From Flavobacterium aciduliphilum (GTDB taxonomy: Bacteria; Bacteroidota; Bacteroidia; Flavobacteriales; Flavobacteriaceae): a DNA stretch of 64,000 nt. Under the pieces are notes generated by a model. That model saw only the letters and a program-made list of their open reading frames with translations, was not told the origin of the DNA and made no database searches. Of this stretch, positions 39,234 to 48,645 are shown piece after piece. The stretch is from contig NZ_QLSZ01000001.1 of the NCBI RefSeq assembly GCF_003268855.1, positions 135,369 to 199,368 on the forward strand. The letters run 5' to 3'. Within the stretch, counting starts at the first letter, position 1; each line of letters begins with the position of its first letter. The position numbers were made by a program, and so were the translations under genes.

Positions 39234-39572
39234 TTACGCTTTTTGTTTTAATTTTTCTCTTCTTCTTTCAGCCCAAGAAATAGCTTCTTTATCTAAACTC
39301 ACAGTTAGAAAACGCATCACTCTCTCATCACGTCTAAATTCTGTTTCGAAAGCAATAAGCACTTCAGGTGCTACTTGGAATTCAAATAAGTGATAAAAAC
39401 CACTTTTTTTGTTTTGGATTTCATACGCTAATTTTTTTAAGCCCCAATCCTCTTTGGATACCATCTTAGCCCCTTTGCTTGTAAGAAAATCTTCAAATTT
39501 GCTTACTGTTTCCTTTATCTGAGTTTCAGATAAAACGGGATTCAAGATGAAAACAGTTTCATAATGTTTCAT
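39234..39572 (-). CDS. rpsF: ribosomal protein bS6
   Basis: A 112-residue protein with [22 protein letters not shown] at the start and [19 protein letters not shown] in the middle. It pairs with S18 in the small subunit. It is first in the operon and has a full promoter match upstream. Confidence 0.97.
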   Translation of the reverse strand: MKHYETVFILNPVLSETQIKETVSKFEDFLTSKGAKMVSKEDWGLKKLAYEIQNKKSGFYHLFEFQVAPEVLIAFETEFRRDERVMRFLTVSLDKEAISWAERRREKLKQKA

Positions 39573-39604
39573 AAAATTTGATTTTAATTATTCAAAATTG
39601 GGTG

Positions 39605-39635
39605 CAAATGTACAAATAAATACCACAATCCACAA
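39605..39635 (-). promoter_or_regulatory. promoter of the rpsF-rpsR-rplI operon
   Basis: On the reverse strand TTG (39635-39633), a 20-nt spacer, then TACATTTG (39612-39605). The rpsF ATG is 32 nt beyond the -7 box. No S6:S18-binding leader structure was recognised in the short leader. Confidence 0.7.
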
Positions 39636-39724
39636 TAGAGAACACAAAAAAATTATAGTAATTCGAATTAGACGTTTAAGTACAAAAAAAATCGACAAAA
39701 CTATATTTTATTGCTTTTACTTTA

Positions 39725-39732
39725 TATATTTG
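39725..39732 (+). promoter_or_regulatory. -7 promoter element of the LytTR regulator gene
   Basis: TATATTTG matches TAnnTTTG, 20 nt before the ATG at 39753. A longer open frame starting at 39711 would include it and is therefore rejected as the start. Confidence 0.5.
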
Positions 39733-39752
39733 TAATACCCAAATATTTTTAC

Positions 39753-40448
39753 ATGAAACTTAATTGTATTGTTGTAGACGATAGCACCATACAGAGAGCT
39801 GTTTTAGTTAAATTAATAAACAATCATTCCTTTTTAAATTTACTTGGGGATTTTGAAAATCCTATTGAAGCTAAGAATTGTATTGAAACAGCCCTGATTG
39901 ATATTATGTTTTTAGATATTGAAATGCCAATAATTAGTGGTTTCGATTTTATAGACAGTCTAAAAATAAAACCTCAAATCATTATTACCTCTTCTAAAGC
40001 AGATTATGCCTTAAAAGCATTTGAATATAATGTTACTGATTATATACAAAAACCTATAAATGTAAACCGATTTAACGTTGCAATTAAAAAAGCAATCGAA
40101 TTATATAATTTTCGTAGAGAAAATAATGAAGAAGATGGAGAATTCATTTTTATAAAAAGTAATTTAAAAAAACTCAAAGTATATCTTAATAAGATCAAGT
40201 GGATTGAAGCATATGGTGATTATGTAAAAGTAGTCACGGAAGATGAAACAAACCTTGTACTATCTACCATGAAAGCTTTTGAAAATGAATTACCTAACAA
40301 GAAATTCATACGAGTTCATAAATCTTACATTATTAATATTGAAAAAGTAGAACGGTATAGTAGTAAATCGGCTGAAATAGGTGTGTTCAATATCCCTCTG
40401 AGTAGAACTAAAAAAGAAAATCTAATCAAAGCATTGGCTTCTCTTTAA
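39753..40448 (+). CDS. LytTR-type response regulator
   Basis: A 231-residue protein from the ATG at 39753. The receiver has VVDDSTIQRAVL, the phospho-site D55 in MFLDIEMP and the DYIQKPI lysine. The effector (about 130-230) is a LytTR DNA-binding domain: FIFIKSNLKKLKVYLNKIKWIEAYGDYVKVVTE and FIRVHKSYIINIEKVERY. Partner kinases of this class (YesM/LytS type) are not in the neighbourhood. Its end overlaps the converging priA by 4 nt. Confidence 0.92.
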   Translation: MKLNCIVVDDSTIQRAVLVKLINNHSFLNLLGDFENPIEAKNCIETALIDIMFLDIEMPIISGFDFIDSLKIKPQIIITSSKADYALKAFEYNVTDYIQKPINVNRFNVAIKKAIELYNFRRENNEEDGEFIFIKSNLKKLKVYLNKIKWIEAYGDYVKVVTEDETNLVLSTMKAFENELPNKKFIRVHKSYIINIEKVERYSSKSAEIGVFNIPLSRTKKENLIKALASL

Positions 40449-42889
40449 TAAAAATCTACATTTACAACCACTTTAATCGCACGATAATTCGATATGGACT
40501 CAAAACTATTCCTAATTTTTTGAATGGTATTTTTTGTAGTTTGAATCGACACCTCTTGAGGAATTTTTATCATAATGGTACGGATGTATTCATTACGAAT
40601 TCTATTAATTCCGGGTTCTTCTGGACCAAGAACAGGTATTTGAAGTTGTTGTTGCATTACTTGATACATCCACATAGCACCTGATTTTAATTTTTCATAA
40701 TCTTGATGCTTTAGTGTAATTTTTATCAGCCTAAAGAAAGGGGGATATTGAAAGATGCGACGCTCATACAATTGTTCTTTGTACATCCCCAAAAAATCAT
40801 TGTGAGTCACTTGTTGAATAATATTATGATTAACCGAGTACGTTTGTATAATTACTTTCCCTCTTTTGTCAGCACGTCCGGCACGCCCAGCCACTTGAGT
40901 CATCATTTGAAAACTTCGCTCAAAGGCCCTAAAATCGGGATGATACAACATATTATCGGCATTCATTATCCCCACCAAAGAAACGTTGTCAAAATCCAAC
41001 CCTTTGGCCAACATTTGTGTTCCGACCAAAATATCAATTTCACGATTTTTAAAGCTATCTATCAATTTTTCAAAACTAAACTTTCCTCGCGTGGTATCTT
41101 GATCCATTCGCTTGATGTTTTTTGTTGGAAATAAGGCAGCCAACTCTAACTCTATTTGTTCTGTTCCAAATCCTTTTGTATAAATATCAACACTTGAACA
41201 AGCGTGACAATGAGTAGGTTTGGCTATAGCATACCCACAATAATGACATCGTAATTGGTTTTTAAATTTATGATAGGTCAGACTCACATTGCAACTGGTA
41301 CATTGAGGAATATGGCCACAAGTAATACATTCTAAAATGGGAGAAAAACCTCTTCTGTTTTGAAATAAAATCACTTGCTCGCGCAGATTTAATGCTTCAG
41401 TAATATTTTCAATTAACGTCTGACTGAAATGCCCTTTCATTCTTTTTTTGAAGTAGTTTTCTTTTAAATCTACTAAAATAACCTCTGGTAATGGCGTTTT
41501 TCCAAAACGTTCTGCTAGGGTCACCAAACCGTATTTTTTTGTCTCGGCATTAAAATAGGTTTCTAAACTTGGAGTAGCGGACCCTAAAACTACTTTAGCT
41601 TTGTGTGCTTTAGCCAATACAATTGCGGCATCCCGTGCATGGTATCGCGGTGCTGGGTCTTGTTGCTTAAAGGTTTGTTCATGTTCCTCATCTATAAGAA
41701 TTAATCCTAGATTAGAAAAAGGCAAAAATAACGCTGACCGAGCACCTATTACAATTTTTGCTTTGTCTGATTTTTCGAGAACTTGATGCCAAACTTCTAC
41801 TCGTTCGTTATTGGAAAATTTCGAATGAAAAACCGCCACTTGATTTCCAAAATAAGCCGTCAAACGGGAAACTAATTGTGTGGTTAATGCAATTTCAGGT
41901 AACAAATACAATACTTGTTTTCCAGTTGCAATAAACGACTCTATTAATTTGATGTAAATTTCTGTTTTGCCCGAAGCTGTTACCCCATGTAATAAGGTTA
42001 CATCTTTCGTTTTAAAAAGAGTCTCAATTTCATCATAAGCCTCTTGTTGTATCTCACTCAACATCAACTCAATCGCTTTTTTATTCTTGTGAAAAGTAAC
42101 TCTATCTTCTTGGATATAATATTCTTCAAAAATATCTTTATCAATTAACGCTTTAATTACAGCGGTTGAAACTTGTGCCTGTGCGAGTACTTGTTTTACA
42201 GATATTGGTTTTTGTTCTTGTGCTTTTAATTGAAAATAAGCCAATATCGTCTCTTTTTGCTTGGCGCCTTTGAGTGAATCCAACAAGTTCATTAAACTTT
42301 CGTCTGAAGAAAAGGTTTCATGTAAACGAATATAACGAAGTAACTTGGGTTTGTATTCTTCTTGAAGTTCCTCTTGAAGCGAAAGGACATTTTTAGCTAA
42401 TAATTTTTGAATAATTGGAAAAACATTCTTTTTATTTAGGATAGCCATAACATCTTGAACCTTAAGAGAACTCTGATGTTGAAGGGCTTCAAAAATCAAA
42501 AACTCATCATCGGTCAAACTTTTTTCATCAACAACGATGTCCTTTTTTTGAGAGATGATTGTTTCACTCTCTAATATAAATGCAGAAGGCATAGCTGTTC
42601 GATACACTTCTCCAAGCGTACACATATAATAGGATGCTACCCATTTCCAATGTTCAATTTGAAAAGAATTGACTATCGGTTTGTCATCTAAAATTTCATG
42701 AATTTCCCTAGCTTCATACAAGGTTGGAGGTGTTTGATGCAATGAAACGACAATCGATGTATACATTTTGTTTTTGACAGGAACAGCCACACGCATACCT
42801 ATTTCAACATAATGAAACTCGGCTTCTGAAACGCTATAGGTAAACGTTCTTGGCAAAGAAAGCGGCACAATTACATCAATAAAAAACAT
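40445..42889 (-). CDS. priA: primosomal protein N' (replication restart helicase PriA)
   Basis: An 814-residue superfamily 2 helicase. An N-terminal DNA-binding domain occupies about 1-100. Walker A is LLHGVTASGKTEIY and motif II LILIDEEHEQTFKQQDPAPRYHARD. Between the helicase motifs lies the zinc-binding insert with paired CxxC motifs (CITCGHIPQCTSC, CHYCGYAIAKPTHCHAC). It reloads the replisome at stalled forks. Neighbouring yihY is 12 nt upstream on the same strand. Confidence 0.95.
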   Translation of the reverse strand: MFFIDVIVPLSLPRTFTYSVSEAEFHYVEIGMRVAVPVKNKMYTSIVVSLHQTPPTLYEAREIHEILDDKPIVNSFQIEHWKWVASYYMCTLGEVYRTAMPSAFILESETIISQKKDIVVDEKSLTDDEFLIFEALQHQSSLKVQDVMAILNKKNVFPIIQKLLAKNVLSLQEELQEEYKPKLLRYIRLHETFSSDESLMNLLDSLKGAKQKETILAYFQLKAQEQKPISVKQVLAQAQVSTAVIKALIDKDIFEEYYIQEDRVTFHKNKKAIELMLSEIQQEAYDEIETLFKTKDVTLLHGVTASGKTEIYIKLIESFIATGKQVLYLLPEIALTTQLVSRLTAYFGNQVAVFHSKFSNNERVEVWHQVLEKSDKAKIVIGARSALFLPFSNLGLILIDEEHEQTFKQQDPAPRYHARDAAIVLAKAHKAKVVLGSATPSLETYFNAETKKYGLVTLAERFGKTPLPEVILVDLKENYFKKRMKGHFSQTLIENITEALNLREQVILFQNRRGFSPILECITCGHIPQCTSCNVSLTYHKFKNQLRCHYCGYAIAKPTHCHACSSVDIYTKGFGTEQIELELAALFPTKNIKRMDQDTTRGKFSFEKLIDSFKNREIDILVGTQMLAKGLDFDNVSLVGIMNADNMLYHPDFRAFERSFQMMTQVAGRAGRADKRGKVIIQTYSVNHNIIQQVTHNDFLGMYKEQLYERRIFQYPPFFRLIKITLKHQDYEKLKSGAMWMYQVMQQQLQIPVLGPEEPGINRIRNEYIRTIMIKIPQEVSIQTTKNTIQKIRNSFESISNYRAIKVVVNVDFY

Positions 42890-42901
42890 AATTTTAAAAT
42901 A

Positions 42902-43852
42902 TTAATGAAGCATATTGATTTGTTCCAATTCTTTTTCATGTTTATGCTTTAATCTGGAAATGGTTTGATTTAATTCGAAACCCAACAGTAAAATCATACT
43001 ATTAATCCATATAAAAAACATCACAATCAACAACGTTCCTATGGAACCATACAACTCATTATATTTTGAGAATTTCAACACCCAAATCCCAAAAAAATAA
43101 GAGGTCATAACAGTTAATATGGTTGTAAAAACCGAACCTATCGAAAAAAACGGACGTTTTCTATCGTGTTTGGTTCCAAATTTAAAAAGTATCGATGTTG
43201 TGAGCAATAACATGACAATCACAAAAACGAAGCGTCCCATTTGTATCAGCGGAATATCATCTGAAAGAACATCTTGAAGCTTAGTTTTTTGAATAATCAC
43301 TTCAAAAATAACGATAGCTGCAACCGTAATGATTAAAATAAACGATAACAAAATTGACAAACCTAACGCTACGATATACTGCCTAATATACTTTCGTTTA
43401 AGGGTTACATGCTTCGAATTTTCAAATCCACCTAAAATAGCATTTACCCCATTAGCCATAAGAAAAATAGCCATAAAAAAACCAGACGACAACAACCCCG
43501 AATGACTGTTGTGAAGAATGTCATTTAGAATTTTTGCTACAGCATCAAATGTAGTGGGTGGCAAACTTTGCTGTACAAATTGCATAAAATCTTCTTGAAA
43601 TCCTTGCAACGGAATGAATGGAATTAAATTCAGAATAAATAAGGCGAAAGGAAACAACGCCATAAAAAAACTAAATGCAATAGCTGTGGCTCGATAAGAA
43701 ACGGCACCCTCGACTATTCCTAAAACATACAACTCCAACAAATCATAGAGCGACAATCCGTGAAGCCAAGGCAATTTAATTGATTTCCCAAACAAAATTA
43801 ATGGTTTAACGACGGGAATCTTCAACAATTTATCTTCAATTTCTATAGACAT
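42902..43852 (-). CDS. YihY/BrkB-family inner-membrane protein
   Basis: A 316-residue protein with about six membrane helices between residues 50 and 290, among them ATAIAFSFFMALFPFALFILNLIPF and GSIGTLLIVMFFIWINSMILLLGFELNQ. These are the family's most conserved segments. Earlier naming as ribonuclease BN has been withdrawn for E. coli; the function is not established. It lies 3 nt after nadC and 12 nt before priA. Confidence 0.88.
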   Translation of the reverse strand: MSIEIEDKLLKIPVVKPLILFGKSIKLPWLHGLSLYDLLELYVLGIVEGAVSYRATAIAFSFFMALFPFALFILNLIPFIPLQGFQEDFMQFVQQSLPPTTFDAVAKILNDILHNSHSGLLSSGFFMAIFLMANGVNAILGGFENSKHVTLKRKYIRQYIVALGLSILLSFILIITVAAIVIFEVIIQKTKLQDVLSDDIPLIQMGRFVFVIVMLLLTTSILFKFGTKHDRKRPFFSIGSVFTTILTVMTSYFFGIWVLKFSKYNELYGSIGTLLIVMFFIWINSMILLLGFELNQTISRLKHKHEKELEQINMLH

Positions 43853-43855
43853 TGA

Positions 43856-44713
43856 TTAAAATGCTTTTAGACTTAAATCCATATTGTACACCGAATGAGT
43901 CAAGGCTCCCGATGAAATATAAGTCACGCCACAGTCGGCATAGTGACGAATTGTATTTTCATTGATATTTCCCGAAGATTCTGTTTGACATTGTGTACCA
44001 ATCATCGCTACAGCTTTTTTAGTATCCTCAAAATTAAAATTATCAATCAGAATTCTATGAATCCCATCCGATTGAAGAATTTCTTGAATTTCTACGAGAT
44101 TTCGGGCTTCGACAATAATTTTCAAGTCTTTCTGATGATCTTTTAAATAGTCCTTTGTAAGTGCAATCGCTTTGGTAATTCCTCCAGCAAAATCAATATG
44201 ATTGTCTTTTAGCATAATCATATCATACAAAGCAAATCTATGATTTTCTCCGCCACCAATGGTTACAGCCCATTTTTCGCAAGCGCGGAATCCAGGGGTT
44301 GTTTTTCGAGTATCGAGCACTTTTGTTGGTGTCCCTTCTAATAAGTCAACATATTTCTTAGTTTTGGTGGCAATAGCACTCATACGTTGCATGGCATTCA
44401 ATACCAAACGCTCGGCTTTTAAAATCGACTGGGAACTGCCCGACACATGAAAAACGACATCGCCGTGGTTTACTGGACTGCCATCTTCTATGAAAGTCTC
44501 TACTTTTAGTTGGGGGTCTACATACTGAAAAACCATTTTAGCAAAAGCTACGCCAGCAATAATTCCAGTGTCTTTAACCAATAGCTTTGCATTCCCTTGT
44601 GCAGTTGTCGGAATACAAGCTAAAGAAGAATGATCGCCATCGCCTACATCTTCTCGAATGGCATTTTGTATTATTATTTGGAGTTCGTTTTGAAATTGGG
44701 CTTCTGAAATCAT
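43856..44713 (-). CDS. nadC: nicotinate-nucleotide diphosphorylase (carboxylating)
   Basis: A 285-residue protein of the quinolinate phosphoribosyltransferase family: AIREDVGDGDHSS at the N-terminus, RLVLNAMQRMSAIATKTKKYV, DTRKTTPGFRACEKWAVTIGGGENHR, and IIVEARNLVEI. It turns quinolinate and PRPP into nicotinate mononucleotide in NAD synthesis. NadA and NadB are not in the window. It is followed 3 nt later by the yihY-type gene. Confidence 0.95.
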   Translation of the reverse strand: MISEAQFQNELQIIIQNAIREDVGDGDHSSLACIPTTAQGNAKLLVKDTGIIAGVAFAKMVFQYVDPQLKVETFIEDGSPVNHGDVVFHVSGSSQSILKAERLVLNAMQRMSAIATKTKKYVDLLEGTPTKVLDTRKTTPGFRACEKWAVTIGGGENHRFALYDMIMLKDNHIDFAGGITKAIALTKDYLKDHQKDLKIIVEARNLVEIQEILQSDGIHRILIDNFNFEDTKKAVAMIGTQCQTESSGNINENTIRHYADCGVTYISSGALTHSVYNMDLSLKAF

Positions 44714-44866
44714 AATTTATTTTTATGGGCTAAAGTAATTAAAAAATGTTAGTTTAGAAGATACTGTGACCTTGAAAACTTGACCTCTCATTGCTAATTT
44801 TCTTCTCATGTCCTACCAGAAAAAGAAATGCTTTTGGTTTCAAATTCTCAATACAAAATGAATACA

Positions 44867-46270
44867 CTATCTCTCGTCAGGAAAAATTTTTCCCGGATTT
44901 AAAATATTATTGGGATCGAACACCCGTTTGATACTTTCCATAAGCTCTAAATGAGTTCTTGTAAAAACAATATCCATATAGTTTTTTTGTACATATCCGA
45001 TGCCATGTTCACCCGAAAGCGTTCCTTTTAAATCCTTTGTCAATTCAAATATCTTACGAATTCCTTTCGGTACTTCTGTATGCCAACTTTCATCGGTCAT
45101 GTCTCCTTTAATAATATTAACATGCAAATTTCCATCGCCAGCATGTCCATAACAAACAGACTTGAATCCATATTCCGAGCCAATTTTTTTTATCCCTTGC
45201 AACAATTCGGGTAACGCATATCTAGGCACTACGGTGTCTTCTTCTTTATAAATCGAATTGGATTTGACAGCTTCAGCAACAGAACGTCGCATTTTCCAGA
45301 GTGCCTTTTTTTGATCTTCGGTGTCGGCAAACAATACTTCGTCTATTTCGAACGATTCTAGCACTTCCATGATTTTCTCTGCTTCTTGCATCAAAACATC
45401 TGGATAATTGCCATCAACTTCTATCAACAAATGCGCCTGAATAGCATCCTTTACTTGAACATTCAATCCGTCAACAAATTTTAATGTCCAATCAATGGCA
45501 TCTCGTTCCATAAACTCTAAAGCACTTGGAATAATTCCCGCTCTAAAAATAGCAGAGACTGCCTCACACGCTTGATGAACTTGAAAAAATGGGACAAGCA
45601 TTAAAATATTATGAGTGTTTTGTGGCAATACTTTTAAAACGATTTTAGTAATCACTCCTAGTGTACCTTCACTTCCCACCATTAATTGAGTTAGATTGTA
45701 CCCTGTTGAATTTTTTAGGGTATTGGCACCTGTCCAAATGATTTCCCCATTGGGTAATACGACTTCTAAATTAAGCACGTAATCTTTGGTTACCCCATAC
45801 TTTACAGCTCTTGCACCTCCCGAGTTTTCGGCAACATTGCCTCCAATCCAACAACTTCCTTGACTACTGGGATCAACAGGATAAAACAATCCTTTTTCAG
45901 CGACCGCTTCCCTCAAAACTTGAGTAATCACTGCGGGTTCTACTATAACTTGAAGATTTTTTTCGTCAATGTCCAAGATGCTGTTTAGGCGTTCCATTGA
46001 CAAACCAATTCCTTGATAAACAGATAAGGCTCCTCCACTTAAGCCCGTTCGTGCCCCAATGGGAGTTGTAGGAATTTTATACGTATTGGCAAGTTTTATA
46101 ATTTGAGCTATTTCTTCAACACAGGCTGGTTTTACAACTACATTCGGAGGAAAAACATAATCCTCAGTTTCATCATGTCCGTAGTGTTTTCGCGTATCAA
46201 TATCGGTAAAAACATATTGTTCCCCTACAATAGCTTCAAGTTTTTGAATAATCTCAGGACTTAATTGCAT
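44867..46270 (-). CDS. GlcD-type FAD-linked oxidase (glycolate or D-lactate dehydrogenase family)
   Basis: A 467-residue protein. The PCMH-type FAD domain spans about 35-215 (PTTPIGARTGLSGGALSVYQGIGLSMERLN, GGNVAENSGGARAVKYGVT, VGSEGTLGVITKIVLKVLP). The C-terminal domain has CYGHAGDGNLHVNIIKGD and GTLSGEHGIGYVQK, where the histidines bind metal and substrate. The family oxidises 2-hydroxy acids to 2-oxo acids. No GlcE/GlcF subunits adjoin, so it may act alone or with a distant FeS subunit. Confidence 0.9.
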   Translation of the reverse strand: MQLSPEIIQKLEAIVGEQYVFTDIDTRKHYGHDETEDYVFPPNVVVKPACVEEIAQIIKLANTYKIPTTPIGARTGLSGGALSVYQGIGLSMERLNSILDIDEKNLQVIVEPAVITQVLREAVAEKGLFYPVDPSSQGSCWIGGNVAENSGGARAVKYGVTKDYVLNLEVVLPNGEIIWTGANTLKNSTGYNLTQLMVGSEGTLGVITKIVLKVLPQNTHNILMLVPFFQVHQACEAVSAIFRAGIIPSALEFMERDAIDWTLKFVDGLNVQVKDAIQAHLLIEVDGNYPDVLMQEAEKIMEVLESFEIDEVLFADTEDQKKALWKMRRSVAEAVKSNSIYKEEDTVVPRYALPELLQGIKKIGSEYGFKSVCYGHAGDGNLHVNIIKGDMTDESWHTEVPKGIRKIFELTKDLKGTLSGEHGIGYVQKNYMDIVFTRTHLELMESIKRVFDPNNILNPGKIFPDER

Positions 46271-46325
46271 CTTCTAAAAAATTTAATGTAAAAATAGGTT
46301 TTTTAAATGGATTCACAAACATTCC

Positions 46326-47231
46326 CTAGGTAAGAAAATAATACCATAGCCAAGTGGTTACCAACGATATCGGAATGCCAACCGCAACCATCATACTACT
46401 TAATTTTGGTTTTAACCCATAACTACTTGCTACAATCGCGGAAGTAATCATCGGTGCCATAGCCGATTCTACTATAGAAACGTTATGTTCCAATCCTTCT
46501 TGTTTTAAAAGGATGCGATACAAAACAAAAAAGAATAAGGGAGTAAGTACCAATTTAAAAAGCAACCCCAACGCTAGAAATCCCCAATGTTTGCTTCTTT
46601 TATCTATTTATAATTGCAGTCCGACCGCCACAAGAGCTATTGGAGTAACCGTATTACCCAATCTAAAAAAAACGTGTTGAAGCATGGGTGGAAAATCAAA
46701 GCGAATCAGAGCGCATAACAAGGCAAGCATAAAGAAAATAAACGGAGGAAAATAAAACACTTTGCTGGCTATTGCTTTTACACTAGTTGTGCTTGATGAA
46801 AAAAGTGTCGCTACTAAAATACCTAACGTAGCTACAACCACAAAAGAGCTTGGTTGGTCAACTATGATGGCGGTTTTTAATCCTTTTTCTCCAAACATAG
46901 CCTCAATTAGAGGAAATCCAACGAAAGAAGTGTTTCCCAATCCAGCAGTTAAAATCAAACATCCTGTTAATTTTTTAGACCACTTAAAATAGTTTCCAAG
47001 GGTGTAAAAAAACAGAAAAGAAAGCAAAAACCCAATCCAAGCCACGCCTAAAGGATATAAAAGCGCTACAGAAAGTTCAATTTTTGGGATATAATATAAC
47101 GCCAATGCTGGGATAGAAATATGGATAACATATTGATTTAAAATATGATGAGAATTTTTAGGAAATTGTGGTATTTTTTGAAATAAAAACCCCAAAAACA
47201 AGCAAACAAACAAAAGAATAATATTCTCCAT
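46326..47231 (-). pseudogene. AEC-family (auxin efflux carrier-like) transporter interrupted by an in-frame stop
   Basis: One continuous frame of 302 codons except for a single TAA at 46610-46608. Codons before it encode 207 residues with six or so membrane helices (FLFQKIPQFPKNSHHILNQYVIHISIPAL, GLGNTSFVGFPLIEAMFGE). Codons after it continue IDKRSKHWGFLALGLLFKL to a normal end with two or three helices. 300 residues is normal for AEC permeases. The family contains putative proton-coupled exporters of organic acids or hormones. A single base change (for example AAA to TAA) would explain it. No frameshift is needed. Confidence 0.85.
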
Positions 47232-47248
47232 ATCGAACGATTAATGAA

Positions 47249-47256
47249 CAAATTTA
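47249..47256 (-). promoter_or_regulatory. -7 promoter element of the AEC transporter pseudogene
   Basis: On the reverse strand TAAATTTG matches TAnnTTTG, 17 nt before the ATG. Its survival suggests that the nonsense mutation is recent. Confidence 0.4.
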
Positions 47257-47320
47257 AGTTGTAAAAAAGAATTTTAGCTATTTTTTCATTTTTTTGTAAT
47301 TTTACAAAAACACTTTTTCA

Positions 47321-48406
47321 TTGAAAACACCTCCTACTCCATCGGCGTTAACTGAAATTCAAGGCATTGAACCACCTAATATTTTGAATCAAGCTGTAGT
47401 AAACCAATATAAAGTAAGTCGGAAAAAACAGCTATCGTCAGAAGAAATGGTTTCCAAAATCGTACAAGGAGATACCGTAACATTAAGTAGGGCGATTACT
47501 TTGATTGAAAGTACGCACCCTAATCATTTAGCTAAAGCGAACGAGGTCATTAAAGGATGCTTACCCTATGCCAACGCTTCCGTTCGAATTGGTATAACTG
47601 GAGTACCTGGTGTAGGAAAAAGTACCTTTATTGAGGCATTCGGAAAACATTTGACTTCTATTGGAAAAAAAGTTGCCGTGTTGGCAGTCGACCCAAGTTC
47701 GACGCTAAGTCACGGAAGTATTCTGGGTGATAAAACCCGAATGGAAGAACTCGTAAAAGATGAAAATGCCTACATTCGTCCAAGTGCTTCTGGGGAAAGT
47801 CTAGGAGGTGTTGCGCGAAAAACCCGTGAATCCATAATATTATGTGAAGCATGTGGATTTGACACTATTATTGTTGAAACTGTGGGCGTGGGACAAAGTG
47901 AAACTGCCGTTCATAGCATGGTGGACTTCTTCTTATTACTTAAAATTTCGGGGGCAGGCGATGAATTACAAGGAATTAAAAGAGGGATTATGGAAATGGC
48001 CGATGCCATCGTGATAAACAAAGCCGATGGAGACAATATTGCCAAAGCGAAACTAGCCAAAACCGAATTCAACAGAGCCTTACACTTATTTCCAGCTAAA
48101 AAATCGGGCTGGACTCCAATGGCATCAACGTGTAGTGCTTATACCAAAGCAGGTATAGAAGACGTTTGGAATACTATTTCAGCGTATTTTGAATTGGTAA
48201 AAAACAATCATTATTTTGAAGAAAAACGTCAAGAACAAAACCAATTTTGGATGATGGAAACGATAAATGAACACTTAAAATCGAGTTTTTACAACCATCC
48301 TGAAATTGTTAGATTGTTGGAGGAAAATAAAAAAGCGGTACAAAACAATGAAATCTCACCCTTTGCAGCAGCAATGAATTTATTACAACGCTATTTTAAA
48401 GATTAA
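47321..48406 (+). CDS. meaB: methylmalonyl-CoA mutase-associated GTPase MeaB
   Basis: A 361-residue G3E-family GTPase with TTG start at 47321. The P-loop is ITGVPGVGKSTFIEAFG, followed by LAVDPSSTLSHGSILGDKTRM, ETVGVGQSETAV with the switch aspartate region, and VINKADGDNIAKAK for guanine recognition. MeaB protects and reloads the adenosylcobalamin-dependent mutase. The mutase genes themselves are not in the window. The last 4 nt overlap the next, convergent gene. Confidence 0.93.
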   Translation: MKTPPTPSALTEIQGIEPPNILNQAVVNQYKVSRKKQLSSEEMVSKIVQGDTVTLSRAITLIESTHPNHLAKANEVIKGCLPYANASVRIGITGVPGVGKSTFIEAFGKHLTSIGKKVAVLAVDPSSTLSHGSILGDKTRMEELVKDENAYIRPSASGESLGGVARKTRESIILCEACGFDTIIVETVGVGQSETAVHSMVDFFLLLKISGAGDELQGIKRGIMEMADAIVINKADGDNIAKAKLAKTEFNRALHLFPAKKSGWTPMASTCSAYTKAGIEDVWNTISAYFELVKNNHYFEEKRQEQNQFWMMETINEHLKSSFYNHPEIVRLLEENKKAVQNNEISPFAAAMNLLQRYFKD

Positions 48407-48633
48407 TCCTCTTCAAACGCTTCCATTTCTTTGTCGTAGAATTCTCCAGCCAAAACAATCAAATGCTCCATTTCAGACTCTAATTCCGTTTGGTCTTCTT
48501 CTTCAATATCGTCCAAAAATTCGACCTCATCATCTTTAAGGTTAATAATAAATCTAGGAAAATCAAGATGAATCACAAAGATATCATCCGGAAAATCAGA
48601 ATTGTCTGCTAGAACGAACTTAGGTAATTGCAT
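48403..48633 (-). CDS. small acidic uncharacterised protein
   Basis: A 76-residue, very acidic protein (QLPKFVLADNSDFPDDIFVIHLDFPRFIINL followed by a Glu/Asp-rich tail). I recognise the type from other flavobacteria but know no function. The arrangement is a short beta-hairpin plus acidic helix. It ends 4 nt into meaB on the opposite strand and follows the MATE gene by 12 nt, so it is probably its co-transcribed neighbour. Confidence 0.7.
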   Translation of the reverse strand: MQLPKFVLADNSDFPDDIFVIHLDFPRFIINLKDDEVEFLDDIEEEDQTELESEMEHLIVLAGEFYDKEMEAFEED

Positions 48634-48645
48634 AGGGTAAAGTTT

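Noticed and set aside
44714-44866. The 153-nt gap between nadC and the GlcD-type gene
   Set aside because: No hairpin, promoter box, repeat or frame stood out on either strand.
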